Assembly: GCA_948852375.1 (NCBI GenBank)
Contig: CAQOYX010000053.1
Coordinates: 1 to 10,035, forward strand
Direction: 5' to 3'
DNA length: 10,035 bases
Source: an uncultured Clostridia bacterium
Lineage (GTDB): Bacteria > Bacillota_A > Clostridia > TANB77 > CAG-508
Notes under the pieces: generated by a model
Told to the model about the DNA's origin: nothing
The model's database searches: none
Seen by the model: the letters and a program-made list of their open reading frames with translations, nothing else
Program-made: the position numbers and the translations under genes
Part shown: positions 1 through 6,547 of the stretch, in pieces
Position numbering within the stretch: the first letter of the stretch is position 1
Layout: each line of letters starts with the position of its first letter

Positions 1-249
1 TTCCACTGGTGTCTCCGTTGGCTCTGCTGGTTTCTTTGTCGGCTCCGTTGGTGTCTCCGTTGGCTCTGCTGGTTTCTTTGTCGGCTTCGTTGGTGTCTCC
101 GTTGGCTCCACTGGTGTCTTCGTCTGTTCAGCTGGTTTCTCCGTTGGCTCCGCTGGTGTCTTCGTCTGTTCAGCTGGTGTCTCCGTTGCCTCCGTTGGTT
201 TCTCCGTCTGTTCAGCTGGTGTCTCCGTTGCCTCCGTTGGTTTCTCCGT
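1..249 (-). repeat. 42-bp tandem coding repeat (14-aa Pro/Thr/Glu units)
   Basis: Six head-to-tail 42-bp units (the last one cut by the window edge) encode residues 45-127 of the lipoprotein. The first two units are identical in protein sequence. The others vary at a few positions (Glu/Lys, Gln/Pro). The unit length is a multiple of three, so copy-number change would keep the frame. The block is much richer in G+C than the rest of the window. Confidence 0.9.
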
Positions 250-381
250 TGGATTAGGAACCTCTTCTTCCAACACTGTTAGCCGCTGTACTAGATTAAT
301 AGTACAATAACTACATCCTCCTAATAAAAATAATAGGATTAGGAGTATTACTACCTTTTTGTTCTTTAACTTTTCTAGCAT
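1..381 (-). CDS. Repeat-rich surface lipoprotein, 3' end outside window
   Basis: The reading frame runs 127 codons from an ATG at 381 to the left edge without a stop, so the C-terminal part is missing. The start has a strong site, GGAGGAG, seven bases upstream. Residues 1-23 form a lipoprotein signal peptide: basic start (LEKLKNKK), hydrophobic core, and lipobox LGGC with the lipidated cysteine at residue 23. After a short linker, residues 45-127 are six tandem 14-residue units rich in Pro, Thr, Glu and Lys, such as TEKPTEATETPAEQ. Such segments usually act as extended spacers holding a domain away from the membrane; that domain is not in the window, so the function is unknown. Codons such as ACG, GCG and CCG are unlike those of the A/T-loving neighbours. 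There is an in-frame CGG codon at residue 33 (283-285), after which the same frame continues. A promoter lies about 100 bases upstream, so the gene is probably transcribed separately from the ROK kinase gene. Confidence 0.85.
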   Translation of the reverse strand, partial: MLEKLKNKKVVILLILLFLLGGCSYCTINLVQRLTVLEEEVPNPTEKPTEATETPAEQTEKPTEATETPAEQTKTPAEPTEKPAEQTKTPVEPTETPTKPTKKPAEPTETPTEPTKKPAEPTETPVE

Positions 382-421
382 ATTTGCTCCTCCTATTTTT
401 TCAATGTTCAAGACCGTTTTT

Positions 422-449
422 TGTGCAACATAAAGTCCATGTTAGCACA
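422..449 (-). promoter_or_regulatory. Inverted repeat in lipoprotein 5' leader
   Basis: The arms TGTGCAACAT (422-431) and ATGTTAGCACA (439-449) pair over ten bases with one bulged base and a seven-base loop. The element lies between the predicted promoter and the lipoprotein start, so it would fold in the 5' leader RNA or act as a dyad operator. On the minus strand it is followed by A residues, not T, so it does not look like an intrinsic terminator. The function is unknown. Confidence 0.5.
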
Positions 450-485
450 TCTATAATAAATGGCATAATACTGCCTATTTATTAT

Positions 486-514
486 ATTGTACCAAATTTT
501 CATTCAAAAGTCAA
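486..514 (-). promoter_or_regulatory. Sigma-A-type promoter for the lipoprotein gene
   Basis: On the minus strand a -35 box TTGACT (514-509) and a -10 box TACAAT (491-486) are separated by exactly 17 bases. Both differ from consensus by one base. The promoter lies about 100 bases upstream of the lipoprotein ATG and just after the end of the ROK kinase gene, which suggests the lipoprotein gene starts its own transcript. Confidence 0.75.
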
Positions 515-543
515 ATTATGAAAATATGAACTAACAGTTTGAT

Positions 544-1453
544 TTATATTATATTCGCCACTCCTATAATTCCAGCGTCATTTTTGCAATCAGCTATTAG
601 TATTTTAGGATTACTTTCTCCAAATTCTTCACTATTTTTCTTCATTTTTATTCTTATTTTTTCTAAAAATATATCTTCATAATATGCAAAACTTCCTCCG
701 AATAGATATTGCTTCTGGTTCGAATAGATTTATTATATTTGATAAACCTACTTTAAAATCCTCTATATATGTATCTAATATTTCTTGCATTTTTTCATCT
801 TGTAGATTTTCAATAATAATTTTTCGTAATTCTATCCCAGTTATTTCTTTACTTATATTATATCTTTTAATTACCTCCCTTTTTAATGCTGTAATTGAGG
901 CATAGTTTTCAAAACATCCATTTTTACCACATTTACATTGTATTCCATCTTTTTTTATTGTTATATGACCTATTTTAAATAAGTCATTTTTAGGAGTACC
1001 TAATAAAGTATTGTCTAGAAATGCTGCTCCACCTATTCCTGTTCCTATGCTTAAAAATACTGCATTTTTATATTGTTTTAAACTTCCATACTTTTTTTCA
1101 CAAATTGCAGCACATTTTGCATCATTTCTCATATAAATTGGTATTTTAAGTTTATTTTTTAATTCTTCTTCTATTTCAAATCCGTTTATCCCTAGATTTA
1201 CTGCTTTTCCTATTTTACTGTTACGTAAGCTTTTAGGAAATGCTATTCCTACATATTCTATTAAATTTATATCTATATTATTTTTTTCTGTGATTTCTTT
1301 TACATATTGTATAATAGTTTCTATAATTATTTCTTTTATATTTTCTTTTTCCTTATTTAATAAATCTTTTTCTTGTTTAGCTATAATCTTACCATTTTCT
1401 TCTACCAAACCTACTCCAATATGACTTCCGCCAATGTCTATTCCAATTTTCAT
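544..1453 (-). CDS. ROK-family sugar kinase, read through a +1 frameshift
   Basis: This is a sugar kinase of the ROK family (glucokinase, fructokinase and aminosugar kinase relatives), a cytoplasmic enzyme that phosphorylates a hexose with ATP. The exact sugar cannot be told. The N-terminal phosphate-binding motif is DIGGSHIGVG (residues 6-15), the catalytic Asp is in RNDA (Asp111), the second glycine motif is LSIGTGIGG (134-142), and the zinc site is His163 with Cys173, Cys175 and Cys180 in the ROK signature CKCGKNGCFE. The zero frame ends after 258 residues, with an out-of-family tail from residue 252. Skipping the C of the CGG codon at 700-698 continues as SIGGSFAYYEDIF and so on to a TAA at 544, giving 302 residues, the usual ROK length, and restoring the conserved Ile-Gly-Gly near the C-terminal domain. 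The start has a GAAGGA site about ten bases upstream. The gene follows pilC in the same direction but has no obvious link to pili. Confidence 0.85.
698..700 (-). other. +1 frameshift site at in-frame CGG (ROK kinase)
   Basis: The minus-strand context is ATT CGG AGG AAG. The zero frame hits a stop seven codons after Ile251. Dropping the C gives ATT GGA GGA AGT, that is Ile-Gly-Gly-Ser, the expected family sequence, followed by a further 49 family-like residues. No prfB-like slippery stop or upstream Shine-Dalgarno stimulator is apparent. Confidence 0.85.
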
Positions 1454-1518
1454 GTTATATAAATCCTTCTTTTCTATTTAATTTTAAAATATTATCTTCC
1501 CTTAGTTCTATTATTTTA

Positions 1519-1536
1519 GGTCGCATAAATGCGACC
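1519..1536. other. Perfect 7-bp stem-loop between pilC and the ROK gene
   Basis: GGTCGCA and TGCGACC flank a four-base loop. The stem can extend outward by three A-T pairs past one mismatch. It lies 14 bases beyond the pilC stop. On the minus strand no T-tract follows, so it is not a textbook terminator of the pilus operon. It may be a processing or attenuation element. On the plus strand it is followed, after a few bases, by a run of six T. Confidence 0.5.
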
Positions 1537-1549
1537 CAAACATTTTTTA

Positions 1550-2902
1550 TTAAAATCCTGCTGCTGATAACAAAAAGTTACCCATATATGCTTCTAGTAC
1601 TGGTACAAGTACTACTAATACAAAGAATATTAATACTACACCCACTATGCTGTACACTACTTGTGGTAATACTTGCATTATCTTGTCCATTATGTTGTCT
1701 ATATCTATTTCCATATATTCTACTAATTTCTCCATCATTTCTGTTAAATCTGTTTGCATTCCTATCTTTAACATTTCTATAATCATTGATGAAGCAAGTC
1801 CTGATTTTTCAAATGGATCAATCCAGTTTTGACCTATTAGTATATTGTTTATTGACGTTTCTATTATTGAAAGCATAACATAATTTTTTGATATGTTTTT
1901 ACTTACTTCCAATGCTTCTTGTATTCTCATACCATTATTTAAATTTAAAAGCATTGCTTTTATAAGTCTTGAAAATTCTAGTGCAAATATTAGCTTTCCA
2001 AAAATTGGCATTGTATATTTGAAATAATCGTAATTGTATTTTCCTTTTGGCGTTCTTATATACATTACTATTCCTATAATTATTGCTATAATTATTGCTG
2101 TTGGTATATACCAATATTGTATTAGTAAGTCAACAACATCTTTAAACCATAGTGTTATGGCAGGCAAAGTATCTGTACTTCCTACTGATTCGTATAAACC
2201 TTGTAAAGCTGGTACTGCAACTAATGTTCCCACAAATAACATTACTAATAATAATGTTAATTGTATAATGTTTGGTATTAGAATGTTTCTTAATTTTTTA
2301 TTTATGCCCGCTGAATTGTCTAGATATCTTACTGCTTGTTGTAGTGAATTTGTAAGTGAACCTGACAGTTCTCCTACACGTACCATGTTGATATAGATAT
2401 ATGGGAATACATCACTATAGTATTCCATTGTTGTGTACATGTATTCTCCTGCTTCTACTCCAGCTAGTATGTCTTCTAATATTCCTTTAAATATATAGTT
2501 TTCTGTACTGTCTATAATGGTTTTTAGTGCATGTATGTTATTGAAGTTTGCTTTTTTTAATAGATAGAAGTTTTGTGTGAAAACTACAATATCTCTTGTT
2601 GTTATTTTTTCTGTTTTTGCAAGTGCATTGTTAATCTTTTGGATGTATGTTTCTTTGTTTTTTTCTCGGTTTGTTAGAATATTTGATGTGTTTACGTTTT
2701 TCATTATTTCTTCTATATCTTTTATGTTTCTTTTGTTTGTTTTAGTTGGCTTTTTAGTAATTGCTATTTGTTCTGTAATATTAATTGGGGTTAAGTTGTT
2801 TCTTTTTAGTTTTCTAATTACAGCACTTCTTGAGTTTTCTTCTATTCTATTGGTTACTATTACACCATTTGGAGTTAATGCTCTATATCTATATACTGAC
2901 AT
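1550..2902 (-). CDS. pilC: Type IV pilus inner-membrane platform protein PilC
   Basis: PilC (GspF family) is the polytopic platform that couples the cytoplasmic ATPases PilB and PilT to pilin insertion and removal at the membrane. The protein opens with MSVYRYRALTPNG, a typical GspF-family start, followed by the small N-terminal domain (SRSAVIRKLKRNNLTPINIT). An extended charged linker (about residues 48-95) then leads to the first GspF domain with VRVGELSGSL, a membrane segment at about 204-226, a second near 260-280, the second GspF domain (FSRLIKAMLLNLNNG, then LKIGMQTDLTEMMEKL), and a C-terminal membrane segment (about 412-435). At 450 residues it is somewhat longer than the usual 400, mostly in the linker. 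The start at 2902 is preferred over the ATG 12 codons upstream because AAAGGAG sits seven bases before it. There is no in-frame CGG and no frameshift. Confidence 0.92.
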   Translation of the reverse strand: MSVYRYRALTPNGVIVTNRIEENSRSAVIRKLKRNNLTPINITEQIAITKKPTKTNKRNIKDIEEIMKNVNTSNILTNREKNKETYIQKINNALAKTEKITTRDIVVFTQNFYLLKKANFNNIHALKTIIDSTENYIFKGILEDILAGVEAGEYMYTTMEYYSDVFPYIYINMVRVGELSGSLTNSLQQAVRYLDNSAGINKKLRNILIPNIIQLTLLLVMLFVGTLVAVPALQGLYESVGSTDTLPAITLWFKDVVDLLIQYWYIPTAIIIAIIIGIVMYIRTPKGKYNYDYFKYTMPIFGKLIFALEFSRLIKAMLLNLNNGMRIQEALEVSKNISKNYVMLSIIETSINNILIGQNWIDPFEKSGLASSMIIEMLKIGMQTDLTEMMEKLVEYMEIDIDNIMDKIMQVLPQVVYSIVGVVLIFFVLVVLVPVLEAYMGNFLLSAAGF

Positions 2903-3211
2903 TTGCTTTCTCCTTTTATTGTATTTAGGTTTTTTCATGGCTACCTATAAACCTGTATTCTTTTGCAATCTACTTCCATTAAATAATATATTTGCTTTTT
3001 TTCATTGTGATTTCCCAATGCTAAGGGATATTCCCTCCACTATAGTTGTCTAGTGTCCATTACAAAAGTAAAATATATTACTTCATTCACACTAGTTTGT
3101 ACTACATTTCTTCTTGTGTCTAAAAACCTTTTTACTTAAGGGGGCTGTCAGCATAGCTGATTGGAAATTCTTAAATACTTATTCATATAAATGAGCGCAA
3201 ATTATAAGTAT
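2903..3211 (-). other. 309-bp non-coding gap between pilT and pilC
   Basis: This is unusually long for the inside of this otherwise tight operon. I see no credible protein: the short ATG frames on the minus strand end within about 12 codons. It holds several potential RNA structures in minus-strand order: a long inverted repeat at the pilT stop (3213-3173), a small hairpin TCAGC-TAT-GCTGA (3160-3148) followed by a C5 run, a weak CCTT/AAGG stem with TTTTT after it (3141-3122), and an AGGGA/TCCCT stem near 3030. A weak promoter with TATAGT near 3040 is possible. I could not match it to any riboswitch class I know, including the c-di-GMP classes. Confidence 0.5.
2910..2916 (-). promoter_or_regulatory. 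Ribosome binding site that sets the pilC start
   Basis: AAAGGAG on the minus strand, seven bases before the ATG at 2902. It lies inside the 12-codon upstream extension (which would begin at 2938), so it argues for the internal start. Confidence 0.8.
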
Positions 3212-3213
3212 TT
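3173..3213. repeat. Inverted repeat overlapping the pilT stop codon
   Basis: Nine-base perfect arms AAATACTTA (3173-3181) and TAAGTATTT (3205-3213) enclose a smaller stem (TCAT/ATGA, 3183-3194). The right arm includes part of the pilT TAA. No T-tract follows on the minus strand. It could stabilise the 3' end of the upstream mRNA or mark a processing site. Confidence 0.5.
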
Positions 3214-4312
3214 ATTTGTTCTTCTTAATTCTTAGTTGCATTATGGTTCTGTTTAAGGTTTCTATATTTTTTTCTTCGATTTGCGATTTTGCTTGTTCTA
3301 AAGTTATTTTTTCATCTACAAATAACTCTGCAATTGAATTTATTAATCCTATGCTTCCTTTTTCTAAGTTGCTTTGTATTGCATCTTCTATTTCTGATAC
3401 ACTTATCTTCTCTTTTCTTATTAATCCTGCTACTATGTTGTCTACTACCATTACTTCTGGAACTAACACTAGTTTTCCACTTGTTCCTTTTAGTAGCCTT
3501 TGTGATATTACTAGTTTTAATAATGATGATATTAGATATTTTACTGTTGGTTGGTCACTTATATCGTAAAAGTTTATCATTCTGTCTATTGTTTCTGCAC
3601 ATGATTTCGTGTGCAAAGTTCCTATTACTAAATGTCCTGATTCTGCTGTTTCTATTGCTGCATCCATTGTTTCTTTATCTCTAATTTCTCCTACTACTAC
3701 TATGTCACAGTCTTCCCTTAAAGAGTTTTTTACACCATCACTATAACTTAATGAATCTCCTCCTATTCCTACTTCTTTTTGTACTATTACTGATTTTTTA
3801 GAATGATGTTTAAATTCTACTGGGCTTTCTAGTGTTAGAATTTTTTTGTTTTGTGTTTCATTAATTTCATTTATTAGTGCATTTAATGTTGTAGTTTTTC
3901 CAGAGTTTGTTTTCCCTGTAACTAACATTAACCCTTGTGGCTGAAATGTCATACGTCTAACTACATCTGGAACTCCTAAATCTTCAAATCTTGGTAATTC
4001 ATTTTTTATAATTCTTAATGTGAAAAGTGGTATGTCTTCTGATAATGAAATGTTTACCCTAAAACGTTTTCCTGCATATTCTAAGAATGTATCTAATTTT
4101 TTTGTATTTTTAAATACATTGTCTTTATCTATATTTCCTTTTACTAAATAATCATATATTTCATTCATATCTTCCGGTATTAAACTTTCTGTATCTTCTA
4201 CTTCAACTAAATCTCTTAAAATCCTTAACATTGGTTTGTTTCCACAGATAAAGTGTATATCTGATGCATCTTTTTCAATTGCATAGTCTAATATTTTTTC
4301 TATTTGTATCAT
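3212..4312 (-). CDS. pilT: Type IV pilus retraction ATPase PilT
   Basis: PilT is the cytoplasmic hexameric ATPase that disassembles pili and powers twitching. The 366-residue protein has the N-terminal PAS-like region with DASDIHF (15-21), an atypical but clear Walker A GKTNSGKTTT (133-142), the Asp/Glu box TLESPVEF (160-167), Walker B DIVVVGEIRD (203-212) and the His box SGHLVIGTLHT (225-235). The length fits PilT rather than PilB, and it lacks the PilB cysteine motif. The ATG at 4312 has GGAGGAG about six bases upstream. It lies 41 bases after the pilB stop, so the two are surely co-transcribed. The frame is intact and has no in-frame CGG. A PilU-like paralogue or a general pilus ATPase is possible, but PilT is the best fit. 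Confidence 0.92.
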   Translation of the reverse strand: MIQIEKILDYAIEKDASDIHFICGNKPMLRILRDLVEVEDTESLIPEDMNEIYDYLVKGNIDKDNVFKNTKKLDTFLEYAGKRFRVNISLSEDIPLFTLRIIKNELPRFEDLGVPDVVRRMTFQPQGLMLVTGKTNSGKTTTLNALINEINETQNKKILTLESPVEFKHHSKKSVIVQKEVGIGGDSLSYSDGVKNSLREDCDIVVVGEIRDKETMDAAIETAESGHLVIGTLHTKSCAETIDRMINFYDISDQPTVKYLISSLLKLVISQRLLKGTSGKLVLVPEVMVVDNIVAGLIRKEKISVSEIEDAIQSNLEKGSIGLINSIAELFVDEKITLEQAKSQIEEKNIETLNRTIMQLRIKKNK

Positions 4313-4353
4313 TTATAACTCCTCCAATTTATTATTTTTTACTATATGGATTA

Positions 4354-5980
4354 TTAAAATATTACTAATTTTTTGTTTAATTCTTGTAATGTAATTACTC
4401 CATTTATTACTTTATTTATTCCATCTATTATTAATGGCTTATATGTTTTTTTAATTGCTTGTTCTTTTATTTTTAGAGTAGATGCATTATTAGTAATAAG
4501 TTCTCTTATTTCATCATCTACTATTAGTATTTCAAATATACCAATTCTGTCGTAATATCCTGAATTGTTACAATGTTCACATCCTACTGTATCATATGTA
4601 GTTTTTCCTGTAAAATCAAAGTTGACTCCATATTTTGCTCCAATAGATGTCATTATATCTATTTCTCCGAGGTGTAAATTCTCTTCTTCTTGCACAGTGT
4701 GGGCATACTTTCCTAACTAATCTTTGTGATACACTAGTTGCAAGTATACTTGCAATATCATAGTTAGATATCCCCATTTTTCTTAATCTTGTTATAACTT
4801 CTACACTATCTATAGTATGTATTGTGGATAGTACATAATGACCTGTTTGTCCTGCTTGCATTGCTATTTCTGCTGTTTCTGAATCCCTTATTTCTCCTAC
4901 TAGTATAATATCTGGGTCTTGTCTTAGAACTGTTCTTAATGAATCTGAAAAAGTCGTTTTCGCATCTATTTCTACTTGGTTTAATCCAGGAATTCTAATT
5001 TCAACTGGATCTTCTATTGTTGTTACATTTATTTCTGGTCTATTTAAATAATCTATAACACTATATAGGGTTGTGGTTTTTCCTTCTCCTGTTGGAGCTG
5101 CCATTATTGTTATACTGTTTTTCTTATTAAAACTTTTATTTACCATTTTTTCATCATTTGGAAATCCTAAATCAAATAGGCTTTTTACATTTTCATTTTT
5201 CTTTAATAACCTTAATACAAATTTTTCTCCATATACATTTGGTTGTGATGATACACGTATATTATATTCTGGATAACTAATAATTCTACCATCTTGAGAT
5301 TCTTGTTTTTCTTGGTGCATATTAGATATTGCTTTTAGTCTTCCTATAATTTGTGTTTGCTTTTCTTTTTCTAAGTTTCCTATTGTATATAGTTCACCAT
5401 CTATCCTGTATCTAATTCTTATAGAATTTTCCATTGGTTCAAAGTGAATATCACTTGCTCTTTGTTGCATCGCTTTTTTTATTATTGTATCTATTAACCC
5501 TGTAATATCAGATGTTGATTTTATATCATTTGTACCATTTCCTTCTAATGATGCTAGTACTTTTTCTATATTTGTTTGAAATGTAATATATTTGTCCATT
5601 ACTAATCCTTTATTGATTAATAATAATCTAATTGTATCTACAGCTCTTCTATTTGATGTGTCTGAAAAACATACTTTTATTCTTCCATTTTCTATTTCAA
5701 ATGGAATTGCTTTATTTTGTTTTAATACATCTAATGAAATGTAATCTAATACATTTATTTTTATACTATTTTCGTCTAATAGTATTGCCTTTTCTTCTAA
5801 TATATCACCTATAGCTTGAATTAAAGTATATGAATTACAGACATTTAATGTATTTAAAATATCACCAATTTTTCTATCTGGATGTGATTTTTGGTAATCT
5901 AATGCTCTTGAAATATCTGATTCATTGATAATTCCCCTTCTTACTAACTCGATTCCTATTGGTTGTCTTGCCATATACAT
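4354..5980 (-). CDS. pilB: Type IV pilus assembly ATPase PilB, read through a +1 frameshift
   Basis: PilB (GspE family) is the cytoplasmic ATPase that powers pilus extension. The zero frame holds the N-terminal MshEN-type region (about 1-140), the ASDIHFEP motif (175-182), Asp box TIEDPVE (321-327), Walker A PTGEGKTTT (296-304), Walker B DIILVGEIRD (357-366), His box TGHYVLSTIHT (379-389) and the first half of the zinc motif, CPHC (Cys426, Cys429). It then reaches CGG at 4669-4667 and would end after 17 more out-of-family residues. Skipping the C continues with Gly438 and the second half of the zinc motif, CEHC (Cys467, Cys470), then GYYDRIGIFEIL and the normal C-terminus. The total is 541 residues, close to normal for PilB. 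The ATG at 5980 follows AAGGAGG by about four bases; a second ATG at 5974 is an alternative start. Confidence 0.9.
4667..4669 (-). other. +1 frameshift site at in-frame CGG (pilB)
   Basis: The minus-strand context is ACA CCT CGG AGA AAT. Dropping the C gives Thr-Pro-Gly-Glu-Ile and joins the two halves of the PilB tetracysteine zinc motif. The two frames overlap from about 4695 to 4616, so the shift could also lie in the AGAAGAAGA run at about 4690-4680. I prefer the CGG because the other two broken genes shift at CGG too, and the REFTPGEIDIM junction fits PilB better. Confidence 0.75.
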
Positions 5981-6166
5981 TTTTCCTCCTTTGTCTTTGT
6001 TACTAATTATATTATATCTTATTTTATATTATTTTTGTGTATTTTTCGTCATTTACCAGAATTTACATATACTTTCTAGTTTTTTTAATTAGCTATTTGT
6101 TTTGTGATAATACATATTTTGTCGTTTTAGTATATTCTAGGTTATCTCCTATTGTTATTAATACAT
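5981..6166 (-). other. Intergenic region upstream of pilB
   Basis: These 186 bases separate the minor-pilin-like gene from pilB. They are almost pure A/T and contain two overlapping TATAAT sequences on the minus strand (6016-6006) without a convincing -35 box. An internal promoter for pilB-pilT-pilC is possible but not supported. No small gene with a ribosome binding site was seen. Confidence 0.35.
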
Positions 6167-6514
6167 TTATAATTTTTTTAATTCTTCAACATTTATTTTC
6201 AAATCCTTTACATTTTTACAAATTTTGCTACGGTTTAGATATATGCTGTTATCTTGAAATGTGAAAGTATTTCCTGTTAAAAATGTAATAGATTTTTCTG
6301 TATTTTTTACTATGTCGTTATTTTGATTTTTTGTTTCTTGTAAAAAGTACATATTAAATTTTGTTATTTCAGATACATTGTTACTGCTATCTTCTACATT
6401 TATTATATTTGTATAAAAGAAAGAGGTAATAGTGGCAATAATTCCTATTACTATTAGCATTGCTATTATATATATAATTAAACTTGTTGTAGTTATTCCT
6501 CTATCTTGTTTCAT
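6167..6514 (-). CDS. Minor pilin-like protein with class III-type leader
   Basis: This 115-residue protein begins with a short basic leader, MKQDRG, followed by ITTTSLIIYIIAMLIVIG, a hydrophobic helix of about 25 residues. That is the layout of type IV prepilins cut after Gly6 by a prepilin peptidase. The usual Glu at mature position 5 is replaced by Ser, and the usual Phe at position 1 by Ile. The rest is a small hydrophilic domain with no recognised fold. The ATG at 6514 has AAAGGAG six bases upstream and sits 33 bases after the stop of the preceding prepilin gene, so the two are likely co-expressed. It is probably a minor pilin or pseudopilin of the assembled fibre. The pilin-like class is fairly sure, the role is not. 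Confidence 0.7.
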   Translation of the reverse strand: MKQDRGITTTSLIIYIIAMLIVIGIIATITSFFYTNIINVEDSSNNVSEITKFNMYFLQETKNQNNDIVKNTEKSITFLTGNTFTFQDNSIYLNRSKICKNVKDLKINVEELKKL

Positions 6515-6547
6515 AGTTTTCTCCTTTATTTTTTTGTAAGAACTAAT

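Noticed and set aside
9..257. Plus-strand open frame of Leu-Val-Ser-Pro repeats at the left edge
   Set aside because: It is the reverse strand of the lipoprotein repeats. The minus frame has a signal peptide, lipobox, ribosome binding site and promoter, and the plus frame has none.
1519..1536. Stem-loop as rho-independent terminator of the pilus operon
   Set aside because: No T-tract follows it on the transcribed strand; only the plus-strand side has T residues, several bases away.
2903..2938. PilC starting at the upstream ATG (2938)
   Set aside because: The 12-residue extension contains the strong AAAGGAG that serves the internal ATG, and the internal start matches the usual beginning of the family.
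2577..3053. Plus-strand 158-codon frame opposite the pilC 5' end, and similar Leu/Phe/Ile-rich plus-strand frames
   Set aside because: They lie antisense to conserved pilus genes, have no ribosome binding sites, and their hydrophobic composition simply mirrors A/G-rich minus-strand codons.
2903..3211. c-di-GMP riboswitch upstream of pilC
   Set aside because: The conserved core sequences of class I and class II aptamers are not visible.
4680..4695. AGAAGAAGA run as the pilB frameshift point (replication slippage or homopolymer-type sequencing error)
   Set aside because: Possible, because both frames are open here, but CGG 11 bases on is also in the overlap, gives a better PilB junction, and is shared with the other two frameshifts.
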